A stretch of DNA of 13,629 bases, taken from contig JAGYHI010000024.1 of NCBI GenBank assembly GCA_018457335.1, positions 1-13,629 on the forward strand, in the 5' to 3' direction. Under the pieces are notes generated by a model, which saw nothing but the letters and a program-made list of their open reading frames with translations, made no database searches and had not been told where the DNA came from. Shown here piece after piece: positions 1 through 8,189 of this stretch. The position numbers and the translations under genes were made by a program. The first letter of the stretch is position 1; each line of letters starts with the position of its first letter. The stretch is from Candidatus Altimarinota bacterium. Its GTDB lineage: Bacteria > Patescibacteria > JAEDAM01 > BD1-5 > UBA2023.

Positions 1-42
1 TTCTGCTCTCAAAAAATATCAGAACATAAAAAAGTTTTGCAT
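1..42 (-). CDS. Possible N-terminus of a gene running off the left edge
   Basis: On the minus strand an ATG at 42 opens a frame of 14 codons that stays open to the window edge if UGA is glycine (residues MQNFFMFGYFLRAE). It would be a start-proximal fragment, perhaps a hydrophobic N-terminus. Nothing else supports it: there is no ribosome binding site and the piece is too short for family assignment. It lies beyond the terminator of the toxin-antitoxin operon, which is where a new minus-strand gene could start. Confidence 0.25.
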
Positions 43-191
43 TATTTGAAAAATTTTTCTAACATAGATATGTTTAGTAAATTTTTAATTTTTTTTTTTT
101 TTTTTAGGGATTAAAAATAAATTTTTTACAGAGAGAAGTTTTTTTGTTTTTTGATCTGCTGAAAGGGAAGAGGAGAGATTTTTTTGGATTT
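43..191. other. AT-rich intergenic spacer with a T17 run
   Basis: I see no gene here. The stretch contains a run of 17 T (89-105) and a small inverted repeat (AACATA/TATGTT, 61-74) that could be a promoter or operator for a leftward gene. The adjoining terminator contributes a run of 17 A (192-208), so two equally long opposite homopolymers lie about 85 bases apart. Runs this long are prone to slippage and to sequencing length errors. Confidence 0.5.
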
Positions 192-224
192 AAAAAAAAA
201 AAAAAAAAGACCTCGTAGGGTCTT
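192..224 (-). terminator. Rho-independent terminator of the toxin-antitoxin operon
   Basis: On the minus strand a hairpin with arms AAGACC (207-212) and GGTCTT (219-224) and a 6-base loop is followed by 17 T (plus-strand A at 192-208). The orientation fits transcripts that pass through the toxin-antitoxin genes at 310-879. The stem is short but the U tract is exceptionally long. Confidence 0.75.
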
Positions 225-309
225 GATTTATCTGATTTCTGTATTTCTCATATTTTTTTAATAAAATCATCTACACTTATTTATATAGAAATTTGAAGAG
301 CTGTAATGA

Positions 310-417
310 TTATTTTTTGAGCGCATCAAGCATTTCCTTGAAGCATTTTGTATGTTTTGAGACAATTTCTGTTCCTATTTTTTGTGCCTCTTCTCGGGCA
401 AAAAGTTGTTTACTCAT
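310..417 (-). CDS. Small ORF directly downstream of the toxin
   Basis: A 35-codon frame starts with ATG one base after the toxin stop codon (TAA-G-ATG) and ends with TAA at 310, before the operon terminator. The product begins MSKQLFAREEAQK and is charged, probably helical and soluble. I do not recognise the family. The tight spacing suggests translational coupling with the toxin and makes it a candidate third component. It could instead be the remains of a second antitoxin: a copy of the antitoxin's 3' end lies just downstream at 259-276. It may also be untranslated chance sequence. Confidence 0.45.
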   Translation of the reverse strand: MSKQLFAREEAQKIGTEIVSKHTKCFKEMLDALKK

Positions 418-418
418 C

Positions 419-697
419 TTAGTATACAGTATCATGGTTTCAAATGTCATAAAAAAAGACGACTCACTCTTCAATAACCTTAAACCGAATACGGTCTTTG
501 TAAGAAATTCGAAAAGAATAATAATCCTTAAATCATCAAGAAAGTTTGTGTGTTTTGAGACTGCTTTCAAAAATGTTTTCCTTAAAAAGTGTCAATTTTT
601 CTTTGAGAATAATTTTTTCTTTTGGTGTGAGTTTCATTTTATATTTTGTAAATTTCTTTTCAAAACTGGCATCAAAAAGTATTTTTTCAACTTTCAT
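419..697 (-). CDS. Type II toxin, RelE/YafQ-like mRNA interferase
   Basis: The 92-residue frame exists only if UGA is glycine (codons 54, 55, 78 and 86). The size and layout are those of the RelE/ParE superfamily: a lysine-rich helical N-terminus (K-L-T-P-K-E-K around 22-28), then H-K-L-S-G-G at 50-55, a strand Y-Y-S-F-R-I-S-Y (59-66), the basic patch K-D-R-I-R-F (67-72) and the ending Y-D-I-G-N-H-D-T-V-Y (83-92). In YafQ-type toxins the corresponding C-terminal His and Tyr belong to the active site that cuts mRNA on the ribosome. ATG lies 2 bases after the antitoxin stop, so the pair is probably co-translated. Two of the UGA glycines sit in the conserved L-x-G-x and D-I-G-x-H positions, so the gene looks intact. 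Cleavage activity is inferred from the family. Confidence 0.85.
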
Positions 698-699
698 CT

Positions 700-879
700 C
701 TAAATACTGTTAATAAAATCATCTGCACTCATTTCTTTATATTTTTTGTTTTTTATATTCTGTTCGACTTCGTACATTCGTATGTATTCTTGTTGTTTTT
801 TCCCGAATTCATACGCCTTTTTGAGGATTTTATATTGGATTTCAGGAATAGAAACATATTTTTGTTCTGTCGTTTGCAT
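700..879 (-). CDS. Antitoxin partner of the RelE/YafQ-like toxin
   Basis: This 59-residue acidic/basic mixed protein begins MQTTEQKYVSIPEIQYK and ends in a short acidic tail, S-A-D-D-F-I-N-S-I. It lies immediately upstream of the toxin (2-base gap), the usual antitoxin-first order. It contains no UGA codon. The N-terminal V-S-I-P-E segment may be a DNA-binding strand and the charged middle a helix wrapping the toxin, but I cannot name the antitoxin family. The role is inferred from position and size. An inverted repeat at its promoter (895-909) fits the autoregulation typical of type II systems. Confidence 0.7.
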   Translation of the reverse strand: MQTTEQKYVSIPEIQYKILKKAYEFGKKQQEYIRMYEVEQNIKNKKYKEMSADDFINSI

Positions 880-892
880 AGTAAAAAATTAT

Positions 893-909
893 CTTATACA
901 AGAAGTATA
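893..909 (-). promoter_or_regulatory. Candidate promoter -10 with overlapping inverted-repeat operator
   Basis: On the minus strand TATAAG (893-898) lies 13 bases upstream of the antitoxin ATG. A perfect inverted repeat TATAC-5-GTATA (895-909) overlaps it. This is where an antitoxin or toxin-antitoxin complex would bind to repress its own operon. No good -35 box is seen at standard spacing. The transcript leader would be only a few bases long. Confidence 0.35.
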
Positions 910-934
910 CTCAGATCTCCCAAAAAATCAACCC

Positions 935-962
935 AAAAAAAAAGCCCCGCGACCAACGGGGC
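935..962 (-). terminator. Rho-independent terminator of glmS
   Basis: Arms GCCCCG (944-949) and CGGGGC (957-962) with a 7-base loop are followed on the minus strand by nine T. It is the only GC-rich hairpin in this part of the window. It lies about 170 bases beyond the glmS stop and just before the toxin-antitoxin promoter, so it insulates the two units. Confidence 0.85.
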
Positions 963-971
963 ATTAAAGCT

Positions 972-1070
972 TTAAGACCTTGTATGGAGATATTCAGAAA
1001 AATTTTCCAAATATTCCTTAAAAAACAAAGGAATGTGTCTGTGTCGAGATACATTCACTCGATAACACAT
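972..1070 (-). CDS. Possible 32-aa ORF in the glmS 3' region
   Basis: An ATG-started frame (MCYRVNVSRHRHIPLFF...) ends with TAA ten bases before the glmS terminator hairpin. Reading in frame further upstream gives Y-C-L-M-C-Y, a possible Cys-x-x-Cys zinc-knuckle motif, so the true start could be earlier. I do not recognise it. It could equally be non-coding 3' leader between the glmS stop and its terminator. Confidence 0.22.
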   Translation of the reverse strand: MCYRVNVSRHRHIPLFFKEYLENFSEYLHTRS

Positions 1071-1131
1071 AAGGCAGTATATGTATTTTTTTAAAAAAAG
1101 CAAGTTTCTTCACACAATTTTCACATAGTTT

Positions 1132-2955
1132 TTACTCGACGGTCACACTTTTTGCGAGGTTTCTTGGCTTGTCTATGTCTCTATCGAGCTCAAGTGCGAC
1201 AAAGTAAGAAAAGAGTTGTAAAATGACAGTTTGTGCGAAAATATCGAGGTCACTGTGTACACTCGGATAGGTCAGCACATCATCATAACTTGATTTTTTC
1301 GTATCATTTTCTGACACTATACCGAGTACAGTACCTTTTCGGGCTTTGATTTCCTCGGCTGTCGAGATATTTTTTTCGTAGAGGGAAGTGTCTCCATTGA
1401 CGAGGACAGAAGGAAATCTTTCATCGATAAGCGCGATGGCTCCGTGCTTGAGTTCTCCGCTGGCGTAGGCTTCACTATGGATATATGAGATTTCTTTGAG
1501 TTTGAGGCTTCCTTCGAGGGCGATAGGGAGCTCGAGTCCGCGCCCGAGATAAAAGATATCTTCAAAATGACTGTATTTTTTGGCTATACCCTGTATAGTA
1601 TCTTTTTGCTCGCAGACTTTTTCGAGGACTTCTGGGATTTTTCTAAAATTTTCTAAGATTTCACGGTATTTTCGGTAGTCAAGATTTCGGTGTTTTCCGA
1701 GGTAGAGCGCCATAAAGAGAAAAGTCGCGATTTGGGTCGTGAAGGCTTTGGTTGAGGCGACACCGATTTCGATACCCGCCCGAGTATAAAGTCCGCGTCC
1801 TGTCGTGCGTGCGATAGCAGAGCCTGGTACATTGACGATTCCAAAGACTTTTCCACCTTGTTCTTTGACGATTTTTAGTGAGTCGAGGACATCAGCGGTT
1901 TCACCAGACTGCGAGACGAAAATAAAAAGCGTCTTCGAGTCGATAAATTTTTTCTTGTATTTAAATTCGGCAGAGACGATGACATCGGTCGGAATATCAG
2001 CAAATTCTTCGAGGTAGTATTTTCCGACGAGTCCAGAGTGATAGCTCGTCCCACTCGCCACGATAGTAATTTTTTCAATATTTTCTTGGACGAGAGCTTC
2101 GAGCGTATCCGAGTGGAGTGTATTTTTCTCAAAGTCAATTCGCCCACGAAACATCTCTCGGATGACATCCTTTTGTTCGTAGATTTCTTTGAGCATAAAA
2201 TGCGGGAAATCACCGAGTTCGACAGGGAGTTCATCTTCGTCGATACCGTGGTGGTCGCGCTGGACTTCTTTGTCTTCTGAGAGGATAGTATACTCCTCAG
2301 GAGTCATCATAAAGATATCTCCGTCCTCGAGGATGATGTAGTCGTCGATGAGTCCGATGAGCGCTCGGTAGTCTGATGAGATATATTTTTCGTCTTTCCC
2401 AAATCCGATGACCATTGGTGATCCTTTTTTCGTCCCAAAAAGTCGATCCGGATGTTCTTTATCTATGAAGACGAGCCCATAGGCACCGTGCATTTTTTTT
2501 GTGATTTTTTTGAGGGTCGATATGTGATCACCGTCAAAAATATCCTCAAAAAGTTGGACAGTCACTTCTGTATCCGTTTCTGATTGAAAGGTTTTTCCTT
2601 TTTCGATGAGAGATTTTTTGATCTCTGCAAAGTTTTCGATGATTCCATTGTGGATTACGACAAATCGTCCGCTTTCGGAGATATGTGGGTGACAGTTAGT
2701 TTCATTGACACTGCCATGAGTTGCCCACCGTGTGTGCCCGATTCCAGCGTGGTAGGATGCTGTCTCGATGCTATCGACTTTGACTTTGAGGTTTCCGACT
2801 TTTCCGACGGATTTGATAGTTTGCATCTCGTGATTTTCGTTTACGACGCAGATTCCGGCGCTATCGTAGCCACGGTATTCGAGTCGTTGGAGTCCAGCGA
2901 GGACTTCTGGAGCAGCTTTTCCTGCTCGTCATAGGTATCAAAAAACTCAGCACAT
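1132..2955 (-). CDS. glmS: Glutamine--fructose-6-phosphate aminotransferase (isomerizing)
   Basis: GlmS makes glucosamine-6-phosphate from fructose-6-phosphate and glutamine, the first committed step to UDP-GlcNAc for the cell wall. The 607-residue length matches the family. An N-terminal class II glutamine amidotransferase domain (about 1-220) starts M-C-G-V-F-G-Y and carries L-E-Y-R-G-Y-D-S-A-G (25-34), then G-H-T-R-W-A-T-H-G and H-N-G-I. Two SIS sugar-isomerase domains follow (first S-G-T-S-Y-H near 300), ending in the canonical N-L-A-K-S-V-T-V-E with Lys602. The start at 2955 is firm because it supplies catalytic Cys2, but codons 3, 6 and 9 are UGA. Under the standard code the gene would start at 2826 and lose the nucleophile. 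It lies 26 bases downstream of a lipoprotein gene in one operon. I see no room for a glmS ribozyme. Confidence 0.97.
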
Positions 2956-2981
2956 AGGAGTGAGGGGTTAGAGGGTAGATT

Positions 2982-3296
2982 TTAGTACATATCAGGAAAT
3001 CTTTTTCGTTTTTCTTCTTCGCTCATCGGATTGAGTGGAATAGGGTTTCCTTTTTCATCAGAAATATCTCCAAATCCGTTTTCGATATTTTCTTTTCGGA
3101 TTTCTTCTGGAGTTTTGACTTTTATTGGAATTTTTGGTTTTTCTATTGGAGTTTCTTGTAGTTTTTCAGGGGTTTTTATTGGATTTTGAGTGTTGTTTTC
3201 TTCTGATACTGGTGGGGTCGGTTGTGCCTTTTCAGATTTATTGCAAGACGTAAATACAAATAAACTCAGTGATAAAAGTAAAAATAAATATTTCAT
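2982..3296 (-). CDS. Small lipoprotein, proline/lysine/glutamate-rich
   Basis: This 104-residue protein has a lipoprotein signal peptide: M-K-Y, a Leu/Phe-rich core and F-T-S-C, giving lipid-modified Cys18. The mature part is a low-complexity Pro/Lys/Glu/Thr linker (about 24-75) followed by a short C-terminal segment (G-F-G-D-I-S-D-E-K-G-N-P, then P-L-N-P-M-S-E-E-E-K-R-K-R-F-P-D-M-Y). I do not recognise a catalytic domain. The disordered linker suggests a surface tether or spacer. It precedes glmS by 26 bases and probably shares its promoter, but a functional link to amino-sugar synthesis cannot be inferred. It contains no UGA codon. Confidence 0.8.
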   Translation of the reverse strand: MKYLFLLLSLSLFVFTSCNKSEKAQPTPPVSEENNTQNPIKTPEKLQETPIEKPKIPIKVKTPEEIRKENIENGFGDISDEKGNPIPLNPMSEEEKRKRFPDMY

Positions 3297-3328
3297 AATT
3301 GATATATAAAAAATAAAATACAGATATG

Positions 3329-3356
3329 AGTATACAGAATTTTTTTAAAAAAACAA
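3329..3356 (-). promoter_or_regulatory. Candidate promoter of the lipoprotein-glmS operon
   Basis: On the minus strand TTGTTT (3351-3356) and TATACT (3329-3334) are separated by 16 bases. The -10 box lies 32 bases upstream of the lipoprotein ATG, giving a leader of about 25 bases. No Shine-Dalgarno sequence follows. The region is very AT-rich, so chance matches are possible. Confidence 0.45.
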
Positions 3357-3372
3357 AATAATTTAAAAAATA

Positions 3373-3401
3373 TTTTGTTTTTTCACTTTTTTGTGTATTA
3401 T
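3373..3401 (+). promoter_or_regulatory. Candidate promoter of the plus-strand surface-protein operon
   Basis: An extended -10 (TGTG-TATTAT, with TATTAT at 3396-3401) lies 34 bases upstream of the ATG at 3436, with a weak TTTTGT at -35 and 17-base spacing. It diverges from the lipoprotein-glmS promoter. AT-richness lowers certainty. Confidence 0.35.
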
Positions 3402-3435
3402 AGAGAGTGTTTATTATTTTAATTTTTTATAGATT

Positions 3436-3843
3436 ATGAACAAAAAATTAAAAATTATATCTTTTATATGAACTTTTGCATTTTTGAGTGTAGGACTATA
3501 TATGGTATCATTTTCTCAAAATGGAGCAGATATAGAACTCAAACCTTTTTATAATTTTATACCAGATAAGAATATTGATGTTAAGGAGTATAAGTATAAG
3601 ATGACAAAGGGTTATCAAATAGGAGGAGAAGATTACGAATGGTATGGACCTAAAAAACGCCCTCCAGTAGGTCAAAGAAATATAAATGTGTCATATTCTA
3701 CAGATGCTAACCAAGTATTAAAAAATTTTTCCACAGGTTCTATATTTTGTAGTTGGTGTCCACCTGATAAATGCAAGACTACAAATCCAAATCTTGATGA
3801 TCATGATTATGAAGAAATAGAAGATTCAGGATTGATCAAATAA
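3436..3843 (+). CDS. Secreted or membrane-anchored hypothetical protein with a Cys cluster
   Basis: The 135-residue protein starts at ATG 3436. Its 12th codon is UGA (Gly) inside the signal peptide, so a standard-code annotation would start late, at 3484, and lose the signal. A hydrophobic segment (about 6-27) is followed by an extracytoplasmic region rich in Tyr, Asn and Lys. Near the C-terminus are three close cysteines, C-S-W-C-P-P-D-K-C, which could bind metal or form disulfides. I do not recognise the family. It precedes the giant surface protein by 24 bases and is likely co-transcribed, so it may be an accessory or partner protein of it. Confidence 0.8.
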
Positions 3844-3867
3844 TATATTTTAATTTATTGTATATTT

Positions 3868-6800
3868 ATGAAAAAATCATTTATTTTTGTATTCATTGTG
3901 ATATGAATTCTATATATGGCGTGTAATGAGCTTTTTGCTATAGGAAATATTTATACAGTGAAAGATACTAAAGACTTAGAGACAGAATTTGGTGATGGAG
4001 TGAGAAGTAGACAGGTACGCATATTATCATCAGGGACTCAATGGAAGCCTTTTGAAGCAAAACAACGATACCAAGAGAAAGAATCTTGATTTTACTTAGA
4101 TCATACTTTTCGTTTACTTCTTCCTATACATACATATATAAAAGACTATTATCGATGTGCACCAAAGCCTAACGATGATGTTGTTGAATATGATACTGAA
4201 GAGCAAGCTCAACAAGTTAATAATAAATATTCAGGTGAAGAGTATAATTGTTATAAAACTGAAGTAGGAAAAAATGAATGATGGATAGTGGCTGCTTATA
4301 AAGTTGAGAATAATGAGTGTGTTTTTACTAAAGAAGTATATCCTATAGGAGATTGTTTTGATTCAGAAAAAACCTGAAAATATAAAAATTTTTGAAAAAA
4401 ATGTGAACAAGAATTAAAAAACAGTAAAAATACTCCGCCAGATCCGGATGAGATAAGCTATTATGAAGTAGATGATGATAAATATGAGGAAAGTCAAACG
4501 GAAACAGGCGTGTATATAATAACAGATAATGACATTAAAAAAGAATATACTGAATATGATGATGGGGGAAAAGTTTATGTTAATAGCCAATGACAGGTAC
4601 TTACAAAAAAATGAGGAGAAAAAGTAATTAAAGATTGTGATTCTGGATATTCAGTTAGTATAAATACATATTATCCGACTCTTGAATGTAAAGAAACAAA
4701 TCCAGACGGAACTTGTGTAGAGGTTTTTTTGAATGGTAGGCTTAATACAGTCTATCACAAATTATATGCCCAGTGTTTTGTATATAATCCAAAAGATCCA
4801 AAAGATTCAGAAGATACAGGAGGAGGAAAACTCACACTTTTACGAGAATTTCAATACAACTATCAATGGGATATAGATGCTCCTTTGTGTATCTCAACAG
4901 CAGTGTGAGAAAAAGATACCTGTGACGATAACTATGCTAATACATGTGGACGTGATGAATGTTATAGAAAACAATTTCAAAAACTTAAAGAGGAATGAAG
5001 ATTATCATCAATATACTTTAAAGATAATCAAGGTAAAAAAACAAGTTGGGATGGAAAATGGACGAATAAAGATTTATACTTTACCTATCAATGTTTCGAT
5101 CGACATTCTTGATGTAAAGATAAAACACTAACAGATTATTTAAGACCATTAAGAAATCGACAGGATAAAACAGATATTCCTTGAGGGATATGATATGAAG
5201 ATAAAGTAAATAATAAGATGTCACCAAATGAACAATGTTCTATTACTTTTCAAAAACTAGAGGGATATAAAGCAACACGATCACGAAATAAAACTACTGG
5301 AGAGATAGATAAATGTAAATATAAACCAGTATTTACAAAGTGTGACATTAGTAAGAAAGATGCTGTAGCCTGTAATCCTATCATCGACAAAACTGCACCA
5401 ATCGTAAAAATTACTCCATGAGAATCAACCGAAGATAATCCTTGAAAATATAAAACAATGAAATGAAAGGATTGGAGTTTTTATGCGGGAAAAATTAATT
5501 TCACAGTTGATATTCGAGATATACAATGAGATAAAAATAAAGATCCAATTGGTTGGTGAGTTTCAGGGCTCAAAGATTTCAATATTCGCTTAGTTGAACT
5601 TAATGATGACGGTAGTATAAAAAGACAAATAAATGGAAAAGAAGATATTTACAATCCAAATTCTGAATTTAAAGAGGAGATTGAACGAAGAAATGATGCT
5701 AATCTTGATTATGAAGCCAGTACAATTCCACGGCTGGTAAGCAAAGATTTGCAAATAGATGAAAATTGAAATAAAGTTAAATTAGATGATAGTTTGAACT
5801 TATTAAATTCAAATGATGGTACAATTTCTTGGGATGTGACACTCCTTAAAAAAGGAAAATACAAAATCATCGCACAAGCCAGTGACTACGCAGGAAATAC
5901 AGGTTCTGTTTCAGATTGAAATTCTACTTTTACTAATAAAGAAGGAAAACAAATTTGAGCCTATGAATTTACCGTTGTAGAAAATTTCAACAAAAATAAA
6001 GGACAATTTAAAATTGTAGAAGATGAAAATTGGCTTAATGCTTGTCACAATGCGCGTACAACAAAAACACTACCAAGTGGTTGCGAGCCAAAAGATAGCA
6101 ATATTGGTGGATACATAAAAATAGTGTCAAAAAACTTACCAGACCTCTATGCCGATGCAAAAACAACTCGGGATATCACTTTTCAATTTTATGATAAGTA
6201 TTTTAATGAACTTGATAAGAAAAAATTTAAGAGTCTTGATTTTAAAAAATCATCTGATCCGAAAAATACAGAAAAATGTATCAAGCTGGATCAAGTAGAT
6301 AAAAGTAAAACTTGTAAAGATAACAATGCTCTTGTAAGTCGATTAACCCACAATGGGCTAACTGACAATGATTTTAGAAATCCACCATTAAATTTTGCTG
6401 GGCAGACAAATAGTCAAGGGCAAGTAAGACTCCAAATTTTTTCATACGCTCCTGGAAAACTCCCAAGCACAACATACGAATGAAAACTTTGTTATTGGGA
6501 TAATTTTGGAAAGAGTAACTGTAAACAGAATTTGGAAGAAGATTATGATCTTGCTGGTCCACTTGAAGAAATCACATGAGATGTTTACCACATTTTCACT
6601 GGTGCTATCGTCATCGGAGAGGAAGGGAAAGACCAACAAATCAATATCCCTGCTGAAAATAAAATCGCTCTTCAATTTAAAGCGACACAATCTTCTGATA
6701 ATATTTTACCAACTACCGTTCAAAAAGCATTTCAAGTAAATGATTTTATAGAAACACTTTCTCCAGATGAAAATAATAAAAACAGAACGGAAATTACTTG

Positions 6801-8178
6801 TAAAAAAGATGAAGACAAGATAATGTGTGATGACTATAAAAAAATAGTATCAGTATCTAATTTGAAATGATTGAAAAACAATAGCATTTTCAAGCTCGAA
6901 CAAACTGAAAAAGTTGATAAATTTACAAATACAGATAAGGAAGAGGATCGGTTGCTTGGAGTTGTTTCAAAACCATGGGTAGAAATCAAATTACAATGAG
7001 ATGATGTAACTTCACCAAAACCTGCAAAATATTATATTGCGAAAACAGAAGATGACTATGAAGGCGGACTAAAAAAAGCAGAAGGAACACTTGATAGAAT
7101 CTATATAAAAGGCTACAAACAAACTCGCGGAAAAGAAAGGTATACCACAAACCAAGTAAATATTTTCTCAGGCAAATACTCACCAGCGAAATTGCGAGAT
7201 TTGGTTTACAAAAATGTAGCGCTTTTGACACGAAATCGCCAGCCAGCTAAAGACATAAATAAAGCAAACATTGTAAAAGGTGTTTTATTTATGGAAGGTG
7301 ACCAAACACTCTCAAAATTAGGAGATAAGTGGCATACGCTTATTATCAAAGATGGAAATTTGACGATTGATGAAAATTTTAATGTAAATAATACAGAAAA
7401 ATCTATCGTGGTGCTTTCGGATGATCCAGTACATAAACCAAAACCGAATGAGTGGTGAAATGGAAATATTCTTATCAAGCCAGATGTAGAATATATTGCA
7501 GCAAATATCTATGCAGATACTTCGATTATTTCTGTCAACAAAAGTGGAAAAAGCTTTGAAAAGTCTGATTACACTCGAACTCAAGCACTCCAAAAACAAA
7601 TTGTATTTTATGGAAGTATCTTCTCCCAAAATACCATCGGTGGAGCAGTAAAGGGAGAAAAAGGTGAAACAGTATATTATCGACCATACCTCTTCAACGA
7701 ACCATCAAAACCAGCAGAGCCAGACAATCTCTTCTGGGCACTCGAGTATGATCTTTCATTTTTACGAATGAATAGTAAAAATAATGATTTTGATAAACAA
7801 CTTCTCAAAGGTGATGAAAGAGATGAGCCAGTCGTAATTATCTACAATCCAAAAATCGTAGAAAATCCAAATATTGTCGAGCAATTTCAAGTCGTCGTCA
7901 ATGGCTGGGAAATCATCAAGGCATATAGCGAACTTGTCGACCCAAAAATCCAAAAAGATAATTTTGATGCCCAAACTGACGCACTCGAGCGATGAGATGA
8001 AGAGGCGACTTCTGGGGACGATGATTTTGTCCTTGCGATGGAGTACGCGATGCCACCGCAATCTGGATGGGGTATGGGAATCGAGCGAGTTTTCTCGCTT
8101 TTGACTGGACAAGAAAATCTCCGAGATGTTGTACTTTTCCCGTTGATGCGAAGTGAGAAGAAGGGTGAGGAGAAATAA
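3868..8178 (+). CDS. Giant secreted surface protein with an in-frame LysRS C-terminal tail
   Basis: One uninterrupted code-25 frame of 1436 residues contains 26 UGA glycines and no UAA or UAG; I checked every codon line. The N-terminus is a signal peptide (M-K-K-S-F-I-F..., hydrophobic to about 24). Residues about 30-500 are Cys-rich and unrecognised. About 507-690 resembles a bacterial Ig-like domain: it begins D-K-T-A-P-I-V-K-I and ends near A-S-D-Y-A-G-N-T-G. About 1100-1320 has short strand repeats (I-I-K-D-G-N-L-T-I, G-N-I-L-I-K-P, Y-G-S-I-F-S-Q-N-T-I-G-G, E-Y-D-L-S-F-L-R) that I associate with the ends of large surface proteins in these phyla; that is recollection, not a search. From about residue 1333 the sequence is the class II lysyl-tRNA synthetase C-terminus. 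The role is probably cell-surface adhesion or interaction. The tail makes it a chimera, either natural or an assembly artefact. Confidence 0.85.
7846..7881 (+). repeat. Imperfect 18-bp tandem repeat at the surface protein/LysRS junction
   Basis: Two adjacent 18-base units, 7846-7863 and 7864-7881, match at 14 of 18 positions and encode N-P-K-I-V-E and N-P-N-I-V-E. The first unit reads as the end of the surface protein and the second as the start of LysRS homology. They mark where the two genes were joined and could be the short homology used. Confidence 0.6.
7864..8178 (+). pseudogene. lysS: C-terminal fragment of class II lysyl-tRNA synthetase fused to the upstream ORF
   Basis: The 104 C-terminal residues of the fused frame match the end of bacterial class II LysRS in order: V-N-G-W-E-I-I-K-A-Y-S-E-L-V-D-P, an E-R-G-D-E-E-A step whose Gly is UGA, the D-D-D-F-V-L-A-M-E-Y-A-M-P-P block, motif 3 G-W-G-M-G-I-E-R (residues 1400-1407), and the ending L-R-D-V-V-L-F-P-L-M-R. 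The anticodon-binding domain and motifs 1 and 2 are absent, so it cannot aminoacylate alone. An intact lysS must exist elsewhere, or this copy is mis-joined. The following gene starts 11 bases after the stop, suggesting this 3' end is in its original downstream context. Confidence 0.9.
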
Positions 8179-8189
8179 TTTTTTAAAAT

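Noticed and set aside
446..460. Suspected frameshift in the toxin near its T7 run
   Set aside because: A recount gave seven T, and the reading frame continues correctly into Y-D-I-G-N-H-D-T-V-Y. The toxin is intact.
310..570. 86-codon minus-strand ORF under the standard code
   Set aside because: Its first half is out of frame with the RelE-like toxin and starts at TTG. Only its last 35 codons, from the ATG at 417, are kept as a separate small ORF.
293..703. 136-codon plus-strand ORF over the toxin region
   Set aside because: Its product is a Phe/Cys-rich low-complexity string with no family look, and it is antisense to the well-supported toxin. It is a shadow created by the AT-rich, Lys-rich toxin gene.
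1132..2826. GlmS starting at the internal Met (564 aa)
   Set aside because: It would lack Cys2 and the first part of the amidotransferase domain. Reading UGA as Gly restores the exact family N-terminus at 2955.
2956..3000. glmS ribozyme/riboswitch upstream of glmS
   Set aside because: Only 26 bases separate glmS from the lipoprotein gene, too few for the ribozyme, and no such fold is visible.
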